Shown piece after piece: positions 49,938 to 58,962 of a DNA stretch of 64,000 bases. How positions within the stretch are numbered: position 1 is the first letter of the stretch; each line of letters begins with the position of its first letter. A program made the translations under genes and the position numbers. The stretch comes from Pseudomonas rhizoryzae (GTDB lineage Bacteria > Pseudomonadota > Gammaproteobacteria > Pseudomonadales > Pseudomonadaceae), in contig NZ_SULM01000001.1 in assembly GCF_005250615.1 (NCBI RefSeq), positions 372,001 to 436,000 on the forward strand. Direction: 5' to 3'. The notes beneath the pieces are model-generated. The model was not told the DNA's origin. It saw only the letters and a list, made by a program, of their open reading frames with translations, and ran no database searches.

Positions 49938-50077
49938 TGAGCACTGTCCAGGGGAACGGCAAGGTCAGGGGCGGTCAGGGATGTGCCGCGGCCGAGCACG
50001 AAGCCCGGCGCGCCTCACGCTCGGGGGCGTGGAGATTGCTGCCAAAGAAGATCAGCGGTTGTTGAAGACGGTGGCTG

Positions 50078-51721
50078 TCACGGTGCCCTCCGCGAATAGA
50101 TCAGCAGGACGAGCCGTTCCTGGGTGAGTCTTGCGTTGGCCGCTGGCAGACTCGCCAGCAGGCGCTCGTCACTGTCGCCACTCATTCTCAGCAGCACGGC
50201 GATGGAGCCCTGGCGACGGTGCCTGTCGATCCAGGCGGGCAGTTCGCCGTCGGGCATCAGCCGTCCGCTGTCAGGCTGGCGTGCGAAGCCGTATTTCAGC
50301 TCGCCCGGTCCGCCGACCAGGACGACATCGGTGCGATGGGTCGCCCAGGCGAGGCTGGCCGCCGGCCCCAGGTCATTGCTCACCAGCCAGTGCGCCGATT
50401 GCAGCGCGCCCAGGTGCTCCTGGATGAAGACGCTAGGCAGCTTGTTGTAGAGCAGGCCCTTGGGCAGCGCGACGGTCAGGAGCGGCAGTACCAACCACAG
50501 CGCCAGAGCGGGTACCAAGGCGGTTTCCCTTGGCCAGAGCAGGGCGCCCAGGCCGGCCAAGGCGAAGCCGAGGGGGGCCAGCAAGGCCAGGCCCCAGGCC
50601 AGGTTGTCGGCGCCGCCATAGAGGCGGTCGTCGAAGACCATCAGGGCCATGAAACCCAGGCCTCCCAGCAGTAGATTGACGACGCCATTGAGCCTTAGCG
50701 CGCGCCAGTCGCCTTTTTGATAGGACTCGAAGAGCGCGCGGGCGAGCAAGGGCACCAGGGCCGCCATGGCTGGTAGCAGATAGGTGGGCAGCTTGCCGCG
50801 GCTGAGGCTGAAGAAGATCAACTGGCTGACGAAGGCGATTCCCAGGAAGGCCGTGCCGCTGTGTTTGCGCTCCTGCCAAAGACGTCCCAGGGTGCGGGGT
50901 AGCAAGCCGGCCCAGGGTAGGAGGGCCACCAGCAGGATAGGGCCATAGAACCAGAATGGCCGCTCGTGCTGGGCGTCAGCGCTGGCGAAACGCTGGATGT
51001 GCTCGTGCCAGAAGAAGAAATTCCAGAAGTCCGGATCGCGGTGGGCCACCCACAGCGCCCAGGGCGCGACTACCAGGGCCGCGACGATGACCGCCACGGG
51101 GCCGCGGCAAATCAGCTCCAGGAAGCGGCGTTGCCAGAGGAAGAAGGGCACCGCCACCAGCACCGGCAATACCAGGGCCAGAAAGCCCTTGGTCAGGAGA
51201 CCACCGCCGCACGCCAGGCCCAACAGTGCCCAGTTTCGCAAGGCTGCGCCACGGGTGGTAGCGGCCTGGGCTTGCCAGAGGGCGAGCAAGGCGAGGGTGG
51301 TCCAGAAGGCGAATTGGGCGTCCAGGGTCACATAGGTGGCCAAGCCCGCCACCGCCAGGCACGACAGGTAGAGGACGCCGGTGAGCAGCGCCAGCCGGCG
51401 ATCGCCCCAGATCAGCCGCGTCAGGCGCACGACCAGGGCTGCGGTGGCGAAGCTGGCCAGCAGCGGCACCACCCGTACGCTCAGCAGCGAATCGCCGAGC
51501 CAGGCCTGGGCGATGGCCTGCGTCCAGTAGCCGCCGATGGGCTTCTCGAAATAGGGCAACCCGAGGAAGTACGGCACTACCCAATCGCCGCTGCGCCAGA
51601 GCTCCTGGCCGATCTGCGCATAGCGCGACTCATCGGGAATCCACAGACCGCGCCAATTCACGGGCAGCACGTACGCCAGGAGCGCCACGGGCAGTAACAA
51701 CAGCAAACGCACACGACTCAT
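50078..51721 (-). CDS. arnT: Undecaprenyl phosphate-Ara4N:lipid A transferase
   Basis: The 547-residue GT-C enzyme moves 4-amino-4-deoxy-L-arabinose from undecaprenyl phosphate to lipid A phosphates, giving resistance to polymyxin. The catalytic loop acids are visible in GLWIPDESRYAQIGQELWRSGDWVVPYFLGLPYFEKPIGGYW. About 12 helices and the periplasmic C-terminal domain follow. The ATG at 51721 overlaps the stop of the broken arnD (ATGA), the coupling expected of arnD-arnT. None of arnB, arnC or arnA lies in the window. Confidence 0.92.
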   Translation of the reverse strand: MSRVRLLLLLPVALLAYVLPVNWRGLWIPDESRYAQIGQELWRSGDWVVPYFLGLPYFEKPIGGYWTQAIAQAWLGDSLLSVRVVPLLASFATAALVVRLTRLIWGDRRLALLTGVLYLSCLAVAGLATYVTLDAQFAFWTTLALLALWQAQAATTRGAALRNWALLGLACGGGLLTKGFLALVLPVLVAVPFFLWQRRFLELICRGPVAVIVAALVVAPWALWVAHRDPDFWNFFFWHEHIQRFASADAQHERPFWFYGPILLVALLPWAGLLPRTLGRLWQERKHSGTAFLGIAFVSQLIFFSLSRGKLPTYLLPAMAALVPLLARALFESYQKGDWRALRLNGVVNLLLGGLGFMALMVFDDRLYGGADNLAWGLALLAPLGFALAGLGALLWPRETALVPALALWLVLPLLTVALPKGLLYNKLPSVFIQEHLGALQSAHWLVSNDLGPAASLAWATHRTDVVLVGGPGELKYGFARQPDSGRLMPDGELPAWIDRHRRQGSIAVLLRMSGDSDERLLASLPAANARLTQERLVLLIYSRRAP

Positions 51722-52017
51722 CGTTGGACTCCTAACCATCCCTGGCGCCCTGCAAGGCTGCCGCGGACAACGCTTCCTTCCGGAAGCTCTCGTGGATCAT
51801 CGGGCAGGCGGTCGCCCAGCGGCCCGACAGGGATTCCCCGCTCCCGCGCGGCCCTGAGCAGAGCGCGGAAGTCCCTGGCGAAGGCGCTGTCGTCCACCTC
51901 GGGTGGCAGAGTGTAGACATTGTGCCTTTCCTCCAGCAGATCGAGCAGCCGCGGTACCCCTTCGCGGGTGCCGCGATAGGCGTCTACCTCGATGCTCAGG
52001 CTGGTCGGGATCAGCAT
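51718..52017 (-). pseudogene. arnD with the middle deleted in frame
   Basis: The 99-codon frame begins like ArnD, the Ara4FN deformylase (LSIEVDAYRGTREGVPRLLDLLEE). From about residue 33 it continues directly as ArnD's C-terminus (NVYTLPPEVDDSAFARDFRALLRAARERGIPVGPL...GSVVRGSLAGRQGWLGVQR). By comparison with E. coli ArnD as I know it (about 296 residues), roughly 200 residues including the metal-binding NodB core are gone. The conserved His of YTIHAEVEG is Pro here. The junction lies near 51920-51930. It still ends by overlapping arnT, so it may serve only to couple translation. Confidence 0.85.
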
Positions 52018-52542
52018 TTCATCATCCCTGCCATCACCCCTGCCATCGCACCAGAGTCCGTACGAAAAGGGCCTACGCTCGGCGATGCTTAGTTGGAGGG
52101 CACCTGGATGGCCGGCGAGGCGCGCATCATCGCGCCTGGCTTGTCAAAAATTAGTCATGCCCCCATGAAAAAAAGCTAAGCCGCTGCTTTTCAGGTACGA
52201 CAGGTAGGGCTGTCTCCCCAGGGCGAGTGTCTGGGCCATATCCTGCGCATAGCGGCGTTCCTGCTATCGTTCAGGCGGATACCGGTCGTTCGAACCGGAT
52301 TGCGCGCGTCTTCGGTGGATGGGGGCGTACCCTGAGCCACCGTGGTTGGCTCTGTGGCTTTGAGTGCTTGGATAGGCTGGCTACCGGCAACTCTTTTGTA
52401 TGACAACTCACCTCTGACCACTCGTTTTTGCTACTTCATCGGCACGAGCAGGGTAGGAGCTTCCGCGAATGCTGGCTTTTTGGTATTAAAGATTATTGCG
52501 ATACCTATTTGGCCATTCCACTTACCTTCTCTCAGAGAACCC
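52018..52542. other. Gap between arnD remnant and HD-GYP gene
   Basis: About 525 bases with no supported gene. It should hold the promoters of both divergent transcripts. I see a dyad CCGGT-N7-ACCGG (52282-52298) and a weak A/T-flanked stem AAAAGC...GCTTTT near 52165-52190, but no confident -35/-10 pair. An open frame runs upstream of the HD-GYP start, yet it shows no conserved sequence. Confidence 0.45.
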
Positions 52543-53757
52543 ATGGCGCTGCCCCAATACAGCATCAGAGTGCCCGTCTCCCAATTGCAGTTGGGCATGT
52601 ACGTTTGCGAACTGGACCGTCCGTGGGCGGGTACGCCCTTTCTGTTCCAGGGTTTTCCGATCCAGAGTATTGACGATCTTCGCGCGCTGCAGGAAACCTG
52701 CGAATTCGTCTGGGTGGATCGGCGGCAGACCGGCTCGTCGGCGCCGCCCGCCGCGACGGGGTCGCTGGGCGAGCAAACCAAGACCTATGCCATCGATTAC
52801 CGGGAAGCGGTCAAGGTCACCGAACCGGTGTGGCGGGAAGCCCGGGCCGTGTCGATGCGGATGCTCGACGCCGTCAAGTTCGGTCAGGAACTCAATGTCG
52901 TTGAAGTGCGACGTGCCGTGGGGGAGTGCGTCGAGAGCGTGCTCAAGCACCCGGCGGCCAGCCTCTGGCTGGCGCGGATCAAGCAGCGTGATCACTACAC
53001 GGCGGAGCACTGCCTGCGGGTGTCGCTCTATGCCATCGCCCTGGGCAAGGAGCTGGGGATGCTGCCCCTGGAGCTGGAGGAGCTAGGGGTCTGCGGCATG
53101 CTGCATGACGTCGGCAAGCTCAAGGTGCCCGAAGAGATCCTCAACAAGCCGGGCCGCCTGACCGACGAAGAATTTCGCGTCATGCAGGCCCATACCACCT
53201 ACGGCTATCAATTGCTGATGGGCAACAGCGAGGTGCCGCCCGCGGCCGTCGACGTCGCCCATACCCACCATGAACGCATGGATGGCAAGGGCTATCCCCG
53301 GCAACTGTCGGCGCAGCGCATTCCCTTCAAGGCCAAGATCATCGCCGTGGTGGATGCCTACGACGCCATCACCAGCGACCGCCCCTACAGCAAGGGTCGT
53401 TCGAGTCTGGAAGCCTTGCGGATTCTCTTCGAAGCCAGGGGCTCGCAATTCGACGAAGCCGTCGTCCTGGCCTTCATCCAGTTGATCGGTGTCTATCCGC
53501 CCGGCGAGATCGTCGAGCTGAGCACTGGCGAGGTGGGGATCGTCATCGGCTTCGATGCCGGGACCAAATTGAAGCCGCGTCTCCTGATCGTCCTGGACGG
53601 CGACAAGCGGCCATGCCCGGAGCGCGTACTCGATCTGGCGCGCGATCCCCTCGATGCCCAGGGCGGCTTCGTGAGCGTGCGCGCGGTCAAGCCCTCGGGT
53701 GCATATGGCATCGATATCGATGCCTACCGGGCCAAGGGGCTGTTGATACCGGGCTGA
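52543..53757 (+). CDS. HD-GYP domain cyclic-di-GMP phosphodiesterase
   Basis: The 404-residue protein has an N-terminal DUF3391 domain (SIRVPVSQLQLGMYVCELDRPWAGTPFLFQGFPI) and an HD-GYP domain from about 145 to 320. The metal site includes H188-D189 (MLHDVGKLKVP), and the GYP motif is HHERMDGKGYP. Such proteins hydrolyse c-di-GMP, favouring motility over biofilm. The ATG at 52543 starts the conserved part, with AGAGAA close upstream. The last 80 residues (GEVGIVIGFDAGTKLKPRLLIVL) are the usual C-terminal extension. Confidence 0.93.
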   Translation: MALPQYSIRVPVSQLQLGMYVCELDRPWAGTPFLFQGFPIQSIDDLRALQETCEFVWVDRRQTGSSAPPAATGSLGEQTKTYAIDYREAVKVTEPVWREARAVSMRMLDAVKFGQELNVVEVRRAVGECVESVLKHPAASLWLARIKQRDHYTAEHCLRVSLYAIALGKELGMLPLELEELGVCGMLHDVGKLKVPEEILNKPGRLTDEEFRVMQAHTTYGYQLLMGNSEVPPAAVDVAHTHHERMDGKGYPRQLSAQRIPFKAKIIAVVDAYDAITSDRPYSKGRSSLEALRILFEARGSQFDEAVVLAFIQLIGVYPPGEIVELSTGEVGIVIGFDAGTKLKPRLLIVLDGDKRPCPERVLDLARDPLDAQGGFVSVRAVKPSGAYGIDIDAYRAKGLLIPG

Positions 53758-53780
53758 TACGCAAGGGTGTCTCGGTGGAG

Positions 53781-53818
53781 AGCGCCAGGCCCGCGTCGCC
53801 TGCTGAGCGGCTGGCGCT
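53781..53818. terminator. Inverted repeat between convergent genes
   Basis: AGCGCCAG (53781-53788) and CTGGCGCT (53811-53818) are perfect complements across 22 bases, in the 63-base gap between the HD-GYP and lyase stops. It may end both transcripts. There is no T-run. Confidence 0.4.
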
Positions 53819-53820
53819 GT

Positions 53821-54972
53821 TCAGCGCGCCACGGCATAGGCCCTCAAGGCCCGTTCCAGGTCTTGAAGCAACAGGTTCTCGTCTTCCAGACCCACGGAAA
53901 TCCGCACCACCGGCTGATCGGTGGGTGAGTGGCGACGGGCCCGCTGCAACTCGGCGGGATAGTAGGCGATCAGACTGGAGGTTCCTCCCCAGCTCGCACC
54001 GATGGGGAACAACTCGAGCGTATCGAAAAAGGCGCCGTAGGCCGCTTCCCGTTCGGCGGGCTGCAGGATGACCGACAGCAGGCAGCCACAGCCTTGAAAC
54101 TGTTCTCGCCAGATCCGATGGCCCGGATCGCTCTCCAGGGCGGGGAAGAGCACCTTTTCGACCAGGGGCTGTGTCTCCAGCCAGCGCGCGATGTTCAGCG
54201 CTTTGCGACTCTGTTCGCGGAGCCGCAGGGGGTAGGTTTGCAGGCCCCGCTCGACCAGGAAGCAGTCGTCCGGACTGGTCGCCTGCCCGAACACGCTTTG
54301 GGTTTCCCGCAGGGTGGCGTAGTGCTGCCCGTCGTTGAGGCTGACACTGCCCATCAGCAGGTCCGAGTGACCGCCCAGGTATTTGGTGACGGCCTGCACG
54401 ACGAAATCCACGCCGTGATCGAGGGCCTGGAAAAACAGCGGGCTGGCCCAGGTGTTGTCCATCAGGGTGAGGACGTTATGCCGCCGCGCGATGCGGGTGA
54501 TGGCGTCGATGTCCTGCATCTCCATGGTGATCGTGCCAGGGGCTTCCAGGCAGATCAGCCGGGTGTTCGGACGGATCAACGCCTCGATGCCCGCATCCAA
54601 GGTCGGTGGATAGAACTCGACGTCTACGCCCATGCGTTGCAGCCATAGCTGCGCGAAAGCCTGCAACGCGCCATAGCAGGACTCAGCGATCAGCAGGTGA
54701 TCACCACCGCGGACGAAGGAGAGCACCGTGGTGATCAGGGCCGAGGCGCCGGAGGGGAGCACCAGGCAATGGCGGGCACCTTCGAGTCGGGCGATCTTGA
54801 GCTCCAACTGGCGGGCGGTGGGCGTGCCGGTGCTGCCATAGCTGTAGCCGTCCGGGTGACGGGTCTTGCGGTTGACGAAGTCTTCGAAGCTATCGAAAAC
54901 CACGGTGGAGCCGCGCCACACCGGTGGCGCGAGGCTCGCATAGGGGTTACCGGCGAAATCGTTGATTTTCAT
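53821..54972 (-). CDS. PLP-dependent Cys/Met metabolism enzyme, cystathionine beta-lyase-like
   Basis: The 383-residue enzyme has the fold-type I features YSYGSTGTPTARQLELKIARLEGARHCLVLPSGASALITTVLSFVRGGDHLL, the PLP aspartate in LMDNTWASPLFF and the PLP lysine in VQAVTKYLGGHSDLLMG. It is nearest to MetC-type beta-lyases (splitting cystathionine or other cysteine S-conjugates). The match is only at family level. It is divergent from a LysR gene with a palindrome between them, so it is probably inducible rather than the housekeeping MetC. Confidence 0.87.
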   Translation of the reverse strand: MKINDFAGNPYASLAPPVWRGSTVVFDSFEDFVNRKTRHPDGYSYGSTGTPTARQLELKIARLEGARHCLVLPSGASALITTVLSFVRGGDHLLIAESCYGALQAFAQLWLQRMGVDVEFYPPTLDAGIEALIRPNTRLICLEAPGTITMEMQDIDAITRIARRHNVLTLMDNTWASPLFFQALDHGVDFVVQAVTKYLGGHSDLLMGSVSLNDGQHYATLRETQSVFGQATSPDDCFLVERGLQTYPLRLREQSRKALNIARWLETQPLVEKVLFPALESDPGHRIWREQFQGCGCLLSVILQPAEREAAYGAFFDTLELFPIGASWGGTSSLIAYYPAELQRARRHSPTDQPVVRISVGLEDENLLLQDLERALRAYAVAR

Positions 54973-55058
54973 GGTGCGTTACCTGTTCGCAAAGCCAATG
55001 TATGGCGGCATTGTTGGCTGGACGCGACCGTTCGGCTAGCTCTAGGATTATTGACTCG

Positions 55059-55073
55059 ATAAGCCAGGCTTAT
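55059..55073. promoter_or_regulatory. LysR box ATAAGCC-A-GGCTTAT
   Basis: A perfect 15-bp palindrome with the T-N11-A-like form of LysR-type boxes lies 11 bases before the lysR start and 86 bases before the divergent lyase gene. It is placed for autorepression and for activation of the lyase. Confidence 0.65.
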
Positions 55074-55084
55074 AGGGTGCGGGG

Positions 55085-55999
55085 ATGGGGGTGCGCGATA
55101 TCGAGGTGTTCCGCGTGGTGATGAACGCGGGAAGTACCAGCAAGGCCGCCCAGGTGCTCGGCATCAGCCAGCCGGCCGTCAGCCAGTCGATTCGCAAGCT
55201 GGAAAGCAGCGCGGGACTGCAACTCTTCCACCGCGCGCATGGACGTCTGCTTCCCACCGAGGAAGCCCGGGCGTTGATGATCGATGTCGACAAGCTGTTC
55301 GTGGGCATGGATGCCATCGAGCACCGCATCAAGAGCCTGAAGCAGTTCGGTACCGGCAGGCTGGCCATCGCCGTACACCCCTTGGTTGGCACGGCATTCA
55401 TGCCCCGGGCGCTGGCCGCCTTCGACCTGGCGCAGCGTGATGTCCGCGTGGCCTTGCGCGTGCAAAGCTCGCGGGAGGTCCACCAGGAAGTCTCGGCGGG
55501 GCTGTGCGACTTCGGGCTCATGGCGGATGAAATGCCTGCCGTGGGACTCGAACATTCCGAATTCTTGAATGAGTCCGGGGTGATCGCCCTGCCGGAGGGA
55601 CATCCCCTCGCGCTGAAAGCCTCCATTTCCGCCGAGGAGTTGGGACGTCATGACTTCATCGCCCTCAATCCGGAAGACAGCAGTCGTCGCCGGCTGGAAG
55701 TCGCCCTCGACGCCGAGGGCATTGCGCTGAAGGTGAGGGTGGAAACCGCCTATCTGCATACGATCTGCAATCTGGTGATGAGGGGGCTGGGCATAGCCTT
55801 CATCAATCCGTTGGCGGCGGTGGATTTCGTTGGCCGAGGTCTGGTGGTCAGGCCCTTCGACCTGGATATCAGGACTCGCAGCCTGCTGGTTTTCCGCCCT
55901 GGCAAACCCCTCTCGGACAATGCGCGCAAACTGCTCGCTACCATGCGCATACAGCTCGCGAAGGACCTCGCGGCGATCAGGCACCACCTGGCGCCGTGA
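55085..55999 (+). CDS. LysR-family transcriptional regulator
   Basis: The 304-residue regulator has the N-terminal HTH (FRVVMNAGSTSKAAQVLGISQPAVSQSIRKLESSAGLQLFHR) and a LysR effector domain (GRLAIAVHPLVGTAFMPRALAAF...). Its opening MGVRDIEVFRVVMNAGS resembles regulators of amino-acid or opine catabolism. Its likely target is the divergent PLP lyase, possibly with a sulfur- or amino-acid-derived ligand. Confidence 0.9.
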   Translation: MGVRDIEVFRVVMNAGSTSKAAQVLGISQPAVSQSIRKLESSAGLQLFHRAHGRLLPTEEARALMIDVDKLFVGMDAIEHRIKSLKQFGTGRLAIAVHPLVGTAFMPRALAAFDLAQRDVRVALRVQSSREVHQEVSAGLCDFGLMADEMPAVGLEHSEFLNESGVIALPEGHPLALKASISAEELGRHDFIALNPEDSSRRRLEVALDAEGIALKVRVETAYLHTICNLVMRGLGIAFINPLAAVDFVGRGLVVRPFDLDIRTRSLLVFRPGKPLSDNARKLLATMRIQLAKDLAAIRHHLAP

Positions 56000-56143
56000 A
56001 CGGGTGAGGCAGTGGTCGGGAATGGATTGCACGACAAGAGGCCAGCGTTGCCTGAGCGGGCGCCAGGCGTTGACGGCCTTGCCACATCCCGTTACGGCGC
56101 GTTTTTTGACGACTCCTCCACTCCCACCTAGGGTCAAGAGGTT

Positions 56144-56166
56144 GCGCATTTGTCTGACAATTGCGC
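56144..56166. promoter_or_regulatory. Near-perfect 23-bp palindrome upstream of the M20 peptidase
   Basis: GCGCATTTGTC-T-GACAATTGCGC has arms matching at 10 of 11 positions. Its core TTGTCTGACAA fits the TNGT-N3-ACNA form of FadR/VanR-type GntR operators. It lies 37 bases before the peptidase ATG. No GntR gene is adjacent, so the regulator would act from elsewhere. Confidence 0.5.
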
Positions 56167-56203
56167 GCGCTGTGGAACATCACCTAGGCAATGGGAGTGT
56201 CAG

Positions 56204-57529
56204 ATGTCTTTTGCTCGTTCGGCTTTGGCCAACCGCTTTTCCGCAATAGTCCTTACCGCCGCCACCGCCACCCTGGCGTTGCCCCTGGCCGCCGCGTCCG
56301 GCGTCGAAGATGCCTTTACCGCCGTGCAGGGCGATGCCCGCGTCACCAAGGCACTGGAAGTCCTGCGCGCCGATGATGGGCGCACCTTCGAGGAACAGAA
56401 GCGCATCGCCCAGATCCCCGCGCCGCCGTTCAAGGAACAGGTGCGCGCGGAGTATTACCTCAAGCGCTTCCAGGAACTGGGGCTCAAGGATGCCAGCATC
56501 GCCCCGGAGGGCTATGTGATCGCCACCCGCAAGGGCAGTGGCCAGGGACCGCAACTGGTGGTGTCGGCGCATCTGGATACGGTGTTTCCCGAGGGTACGG
56601 ACCTCAAACTCAAGGAACAGGACGGCAAGACCTACGGACCCGGCATCGGCGATGACGCCCGGGGCCTGGCGGCGCTGCTGTCGGTGATCGACGCCCTCGA
56701 CAAGAGCGGCATCGAGACGGTGGGCGACCTGATCTTCGTCGGCACCGTGGGCGAGGAAGAATTGGGCAACCTGCGCGGAGTGAAGGCGCTGTTCAAGGAT
56801 CGCCAGGGCATCGATGGCTTCATCTCGGTGGACGGCATCGACGTGCGCCGCATCGTCAATCGCGGTACCGGCAGCCACAGATACGAGATGACCTTCAAGG
56901 GGCCGGGTGGCCACAGCTTCGCCGAATTCGGTCGCCCCAGTGCCATCCATGCCATGGGCCGCGCCATCGCCAAGATCGCCGAGGTGCGGCCACCCAAGGA
57001 GCCCAAGACCACCTTCACCGTGGGTACGGTGCAGGGTGGCACCTCGGTCAATGCCATCGCCGGCGAGGCGCGGCTGACCCTGGACATGAGATCCAACGAG
57101 GAAGCCGCGCTGTTGGCCGAGGAGAAGGAGATCCTGGCCCTGGTGCAGGACGCGGTGAAGGAAGAGAACCAGCGCTGGGAGACCGATCAGATCACCGTCG
57201 ACATCAAGCTGATCGGGGATCGTCCGGCCGGTGGCACAGCGGAGGATTCGCCCATGGTGCGGACGGCGCAGCGCGCCATCGCCGCGGTGACCGGTGGTGC
57301 CAAGGTCAGCCTGAGTGGTGGCAGTACTGACTCCAACACCGCCATGTCCCTGGGCGTGCCGGCCATGACCATCAGCGGTGGCGGGGAGGGCGGCAGCGCC
57401 CATTCGCTGGCGGAATGGTACAAGCCGGTCAACGCCTACCAGGGGCCGCAGAACGTGCTGCTGACGAGCCTGATCCTGGTGGGCATCAAGGGGGTCAGCG
57501 AGCCGGTGCTGCAGGCTCACGGCCAGTAA
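56204..57529 (+). CDS. Exported M20 family metallopeptidase
   Basis: The 441-residue protein has a signal peptide (FSAIVLTAATATLALPLAAASG) and the M20 dizinc set: VSAHLDTVF, GIGDDARGLAALL, TVGEEELGNLRG with the catalytic Glu pair, SVDGIDV, and AHSLAEW near the end. A dimerisation domain (TGSHRYEMTFKGPGGHSFAEFG...) is inserted. It probably trims peptides or acylated amino acids in the periplasm. The ATG at 56204 has GGGAG eight bases upstream. Confidence 0.92.
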   Translation: MSFARSALANRFSAIVLTAATATLALPLAAASGVEDAFTAVQGDARVTKALEVLRADDGRTFEEQKRIAQIPAPPFKEQVRAEYYLKRFQELGLKDASIAPEGYVIATRKGSGQGPQLVVSAHLDTVFPEGTDLKLKEQDGKTYGPGIGDDARGLAALLSVIDALDKSGIETVGDLIFVGTVGEEELGNLRGVKALFKDRQGIDGFISVDGIDVRRIVNRGTGSHRYEMTFKGPGGHSFAEFGRPSAIHAMGRAIAKIAEVRPPKEPKTTFTVGTVQGGTSVNAIAGEARLTLDMRSNEEAALLAEEKEILALVQDAVKEENQRWETDQITVDIKLIGDRPAGGTAEDSPMVRTAQRAIAAVTGGAKVSLSGGSTDSNTAMSLGVPAMTISGGGEGGSAHSLAEWYKPVNAYQGPQNVLLTSLILVGIKGVSEPVLQAHGQ

Positions 57530-57574
57530 CGCTGGGCCGGCCCTGGTGGCGGACAGTTGCCAAGGCCGGCGCCC

Positions 57575-58699
57575 TCATTCGCGCGCGGGCTGCAATCTCA
57601 GGCAAGCCAGGGAGCTGACCAGGATCGCCAGGCCGGACAGCGGATACAGCAGGGTGGCTGGCACCAGCGGAATGAGCACCCCAGCCAGCAGCGGCCCCAC
57701 GCTGGCGCCCACGTCGCGCCACATGGCGTTGGAGGCCAGGGCCGGCAGGCGCGCCTGGCCCGGATGACGGCTGGCGACCAGGGTCACCACCAGGGGGATC
57801 TGCAGGGCGCGCAGGATCAGCACCCCGCCGGCGCCGAGGATCAGCCAGTGGCAGCCGAAGGCGACGAGGAACAGCGCGGTCAGCGTCGAGCAGACCACCA
57901 GCATGGGCGCCGCGCCATAGCGGTCCGCCGCCCGACCGCCGAGGGGGCTGAGCAGCATGTCGGACAGATACCGCAGCGCCATCAGCAGTCCGGCGACCAG
58001 CACGGCGTTGCCGCCCAGCACCGCCTGGGAAAAGGCCGACAAACCGAAGATGAACAGGCCATCCAGGGTCACCCCTTCGATGAAGGACCAGGTGACGATG
58101 CGATCCGGCCAGCGCAGGCGGCGTCCGGGCGCCGGCAATTCGTGCCCGGCGCGGGGCAGTCCCAGGGCCAGCAGCAGGCCGACCAGGCAGAGTCCGCTGC
58201 TCAGCAGTAGCACCGCACGCGGACCGTACTGCAGGGTCAGCCAGGCGCCCACGGAGAGGGCGAGCATGGGGCCGATGGCGATCAGCGCCCGCGAGGTGCC
58301 GGTGCGCCGGGCGGCGCCGGCTGGATCGGCCGTGGCCAGCACCTGGGTGGACAGGTTGAAGGTGGCGAAGCTGAGGCCCCAGGCCAGGCGCAACCCCACC
58401 AGTGCCCAGAAACCCGAGAGATTGGCGTTGCCCAGGGCGCAGAGCGCGGCCACCGCGGCGGCCACCACCAGGCTGCGGCGATCGCCGAAGCGAGCATAGA
58501 GCTGCACCACATAGCGATAGCCGATGATGCGGATCACCCGGTTGGCGGCCAGCAGGATGCCGGCCTCGATCAGGCTGATGCCGAAGCTTGGGGCGTACAT
58601 GGGCAGGACGAGATAGAGCAGCACGTCGCTGGGCAGGCAGCAGGCGAGGACGATGGCCGCGCGCCGGGAGGCCTGATCGACGGACCGGGAAGAGGTCAT
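57575..58699 (-). CDS. MFS family transporter
   Basis: The 374-residue protein has about 11-12 membrane helices with major-facilitator motifs (VVQLYARFGDRRSLVVAAAVAALCALGNANLS after helix 2 and LSPLGGRAADRYGAAPML after helix 8). It is short for the family but looks complete at both ends. I start at the ATG at 58699; a TTG two codons upstream is an alternative, with AGGA five bases before it. The substrate is unknown. It converges on the M20 peptidase gene with a 45-base gap rich in GGCC palindromes. Confidence 0.87.
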   Translation of the reverse strand: MTSSRSVDQASRRAAIVLACCLPSDVLLYLVLPMYAPSFGISLIEAGILLAANRVIRIIGYRYVVQLYARFGDRRSLVVAAAVAALCALGNANLSGFWALVGLRLAWGLSFATFNLSTQVLATADPAGAARRTGTSRALIAIGPMLALSVGAWLTLQYGPRAVLLLSSGLCLVGLLLALGLPRAGHELPAPGRRLRWPDRIVTWSFIEGVTLDGLFIFGLSAFSQAVLGGNAVLVAGLLMALRYLSDMLLSPLGGRAADRYGAAPMLVVCSTLTALFLVAFGCHWLILGAGGVLILRALQIPLVVTLVASRHPGQARLPALASNAMWRDVGASVGPLLAGVLIPLVPATLLYPLSGLAILVSSLACLRLQPARE

Positions 58700-58962
58700 G
58701 CGCAAGGGATTCCTGTAGCGGAGGTGACGTCCAGCCCTTCGGTCGGCGGCTGGACAGCGGATTGCAGGGGAGGGCTGTGCCGGACAGTCGCCTGGCAGAG
58801 GGGGCTACTGCAACGAGACTGTCATTATCTCTTCTTTTGCAAGAGGTGTCCGCCAGGCGAAACGGCTGAACTAACCCGGCGCGCGGGCAATCCTTTTCAG
58901 TGCGTCTTGCCGCGCAGTGGCTGTCCAGCCCTGCCACGTCCCGTCATGAAAAGGAGTCGTCA

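Noticed and set aside
52342-52542. N-terminal extension of the HD-GYP protein
   Set aside because: The upstream 67 codons have no conserved content, while the ATG at 52543 starts the DUF3391 domain.
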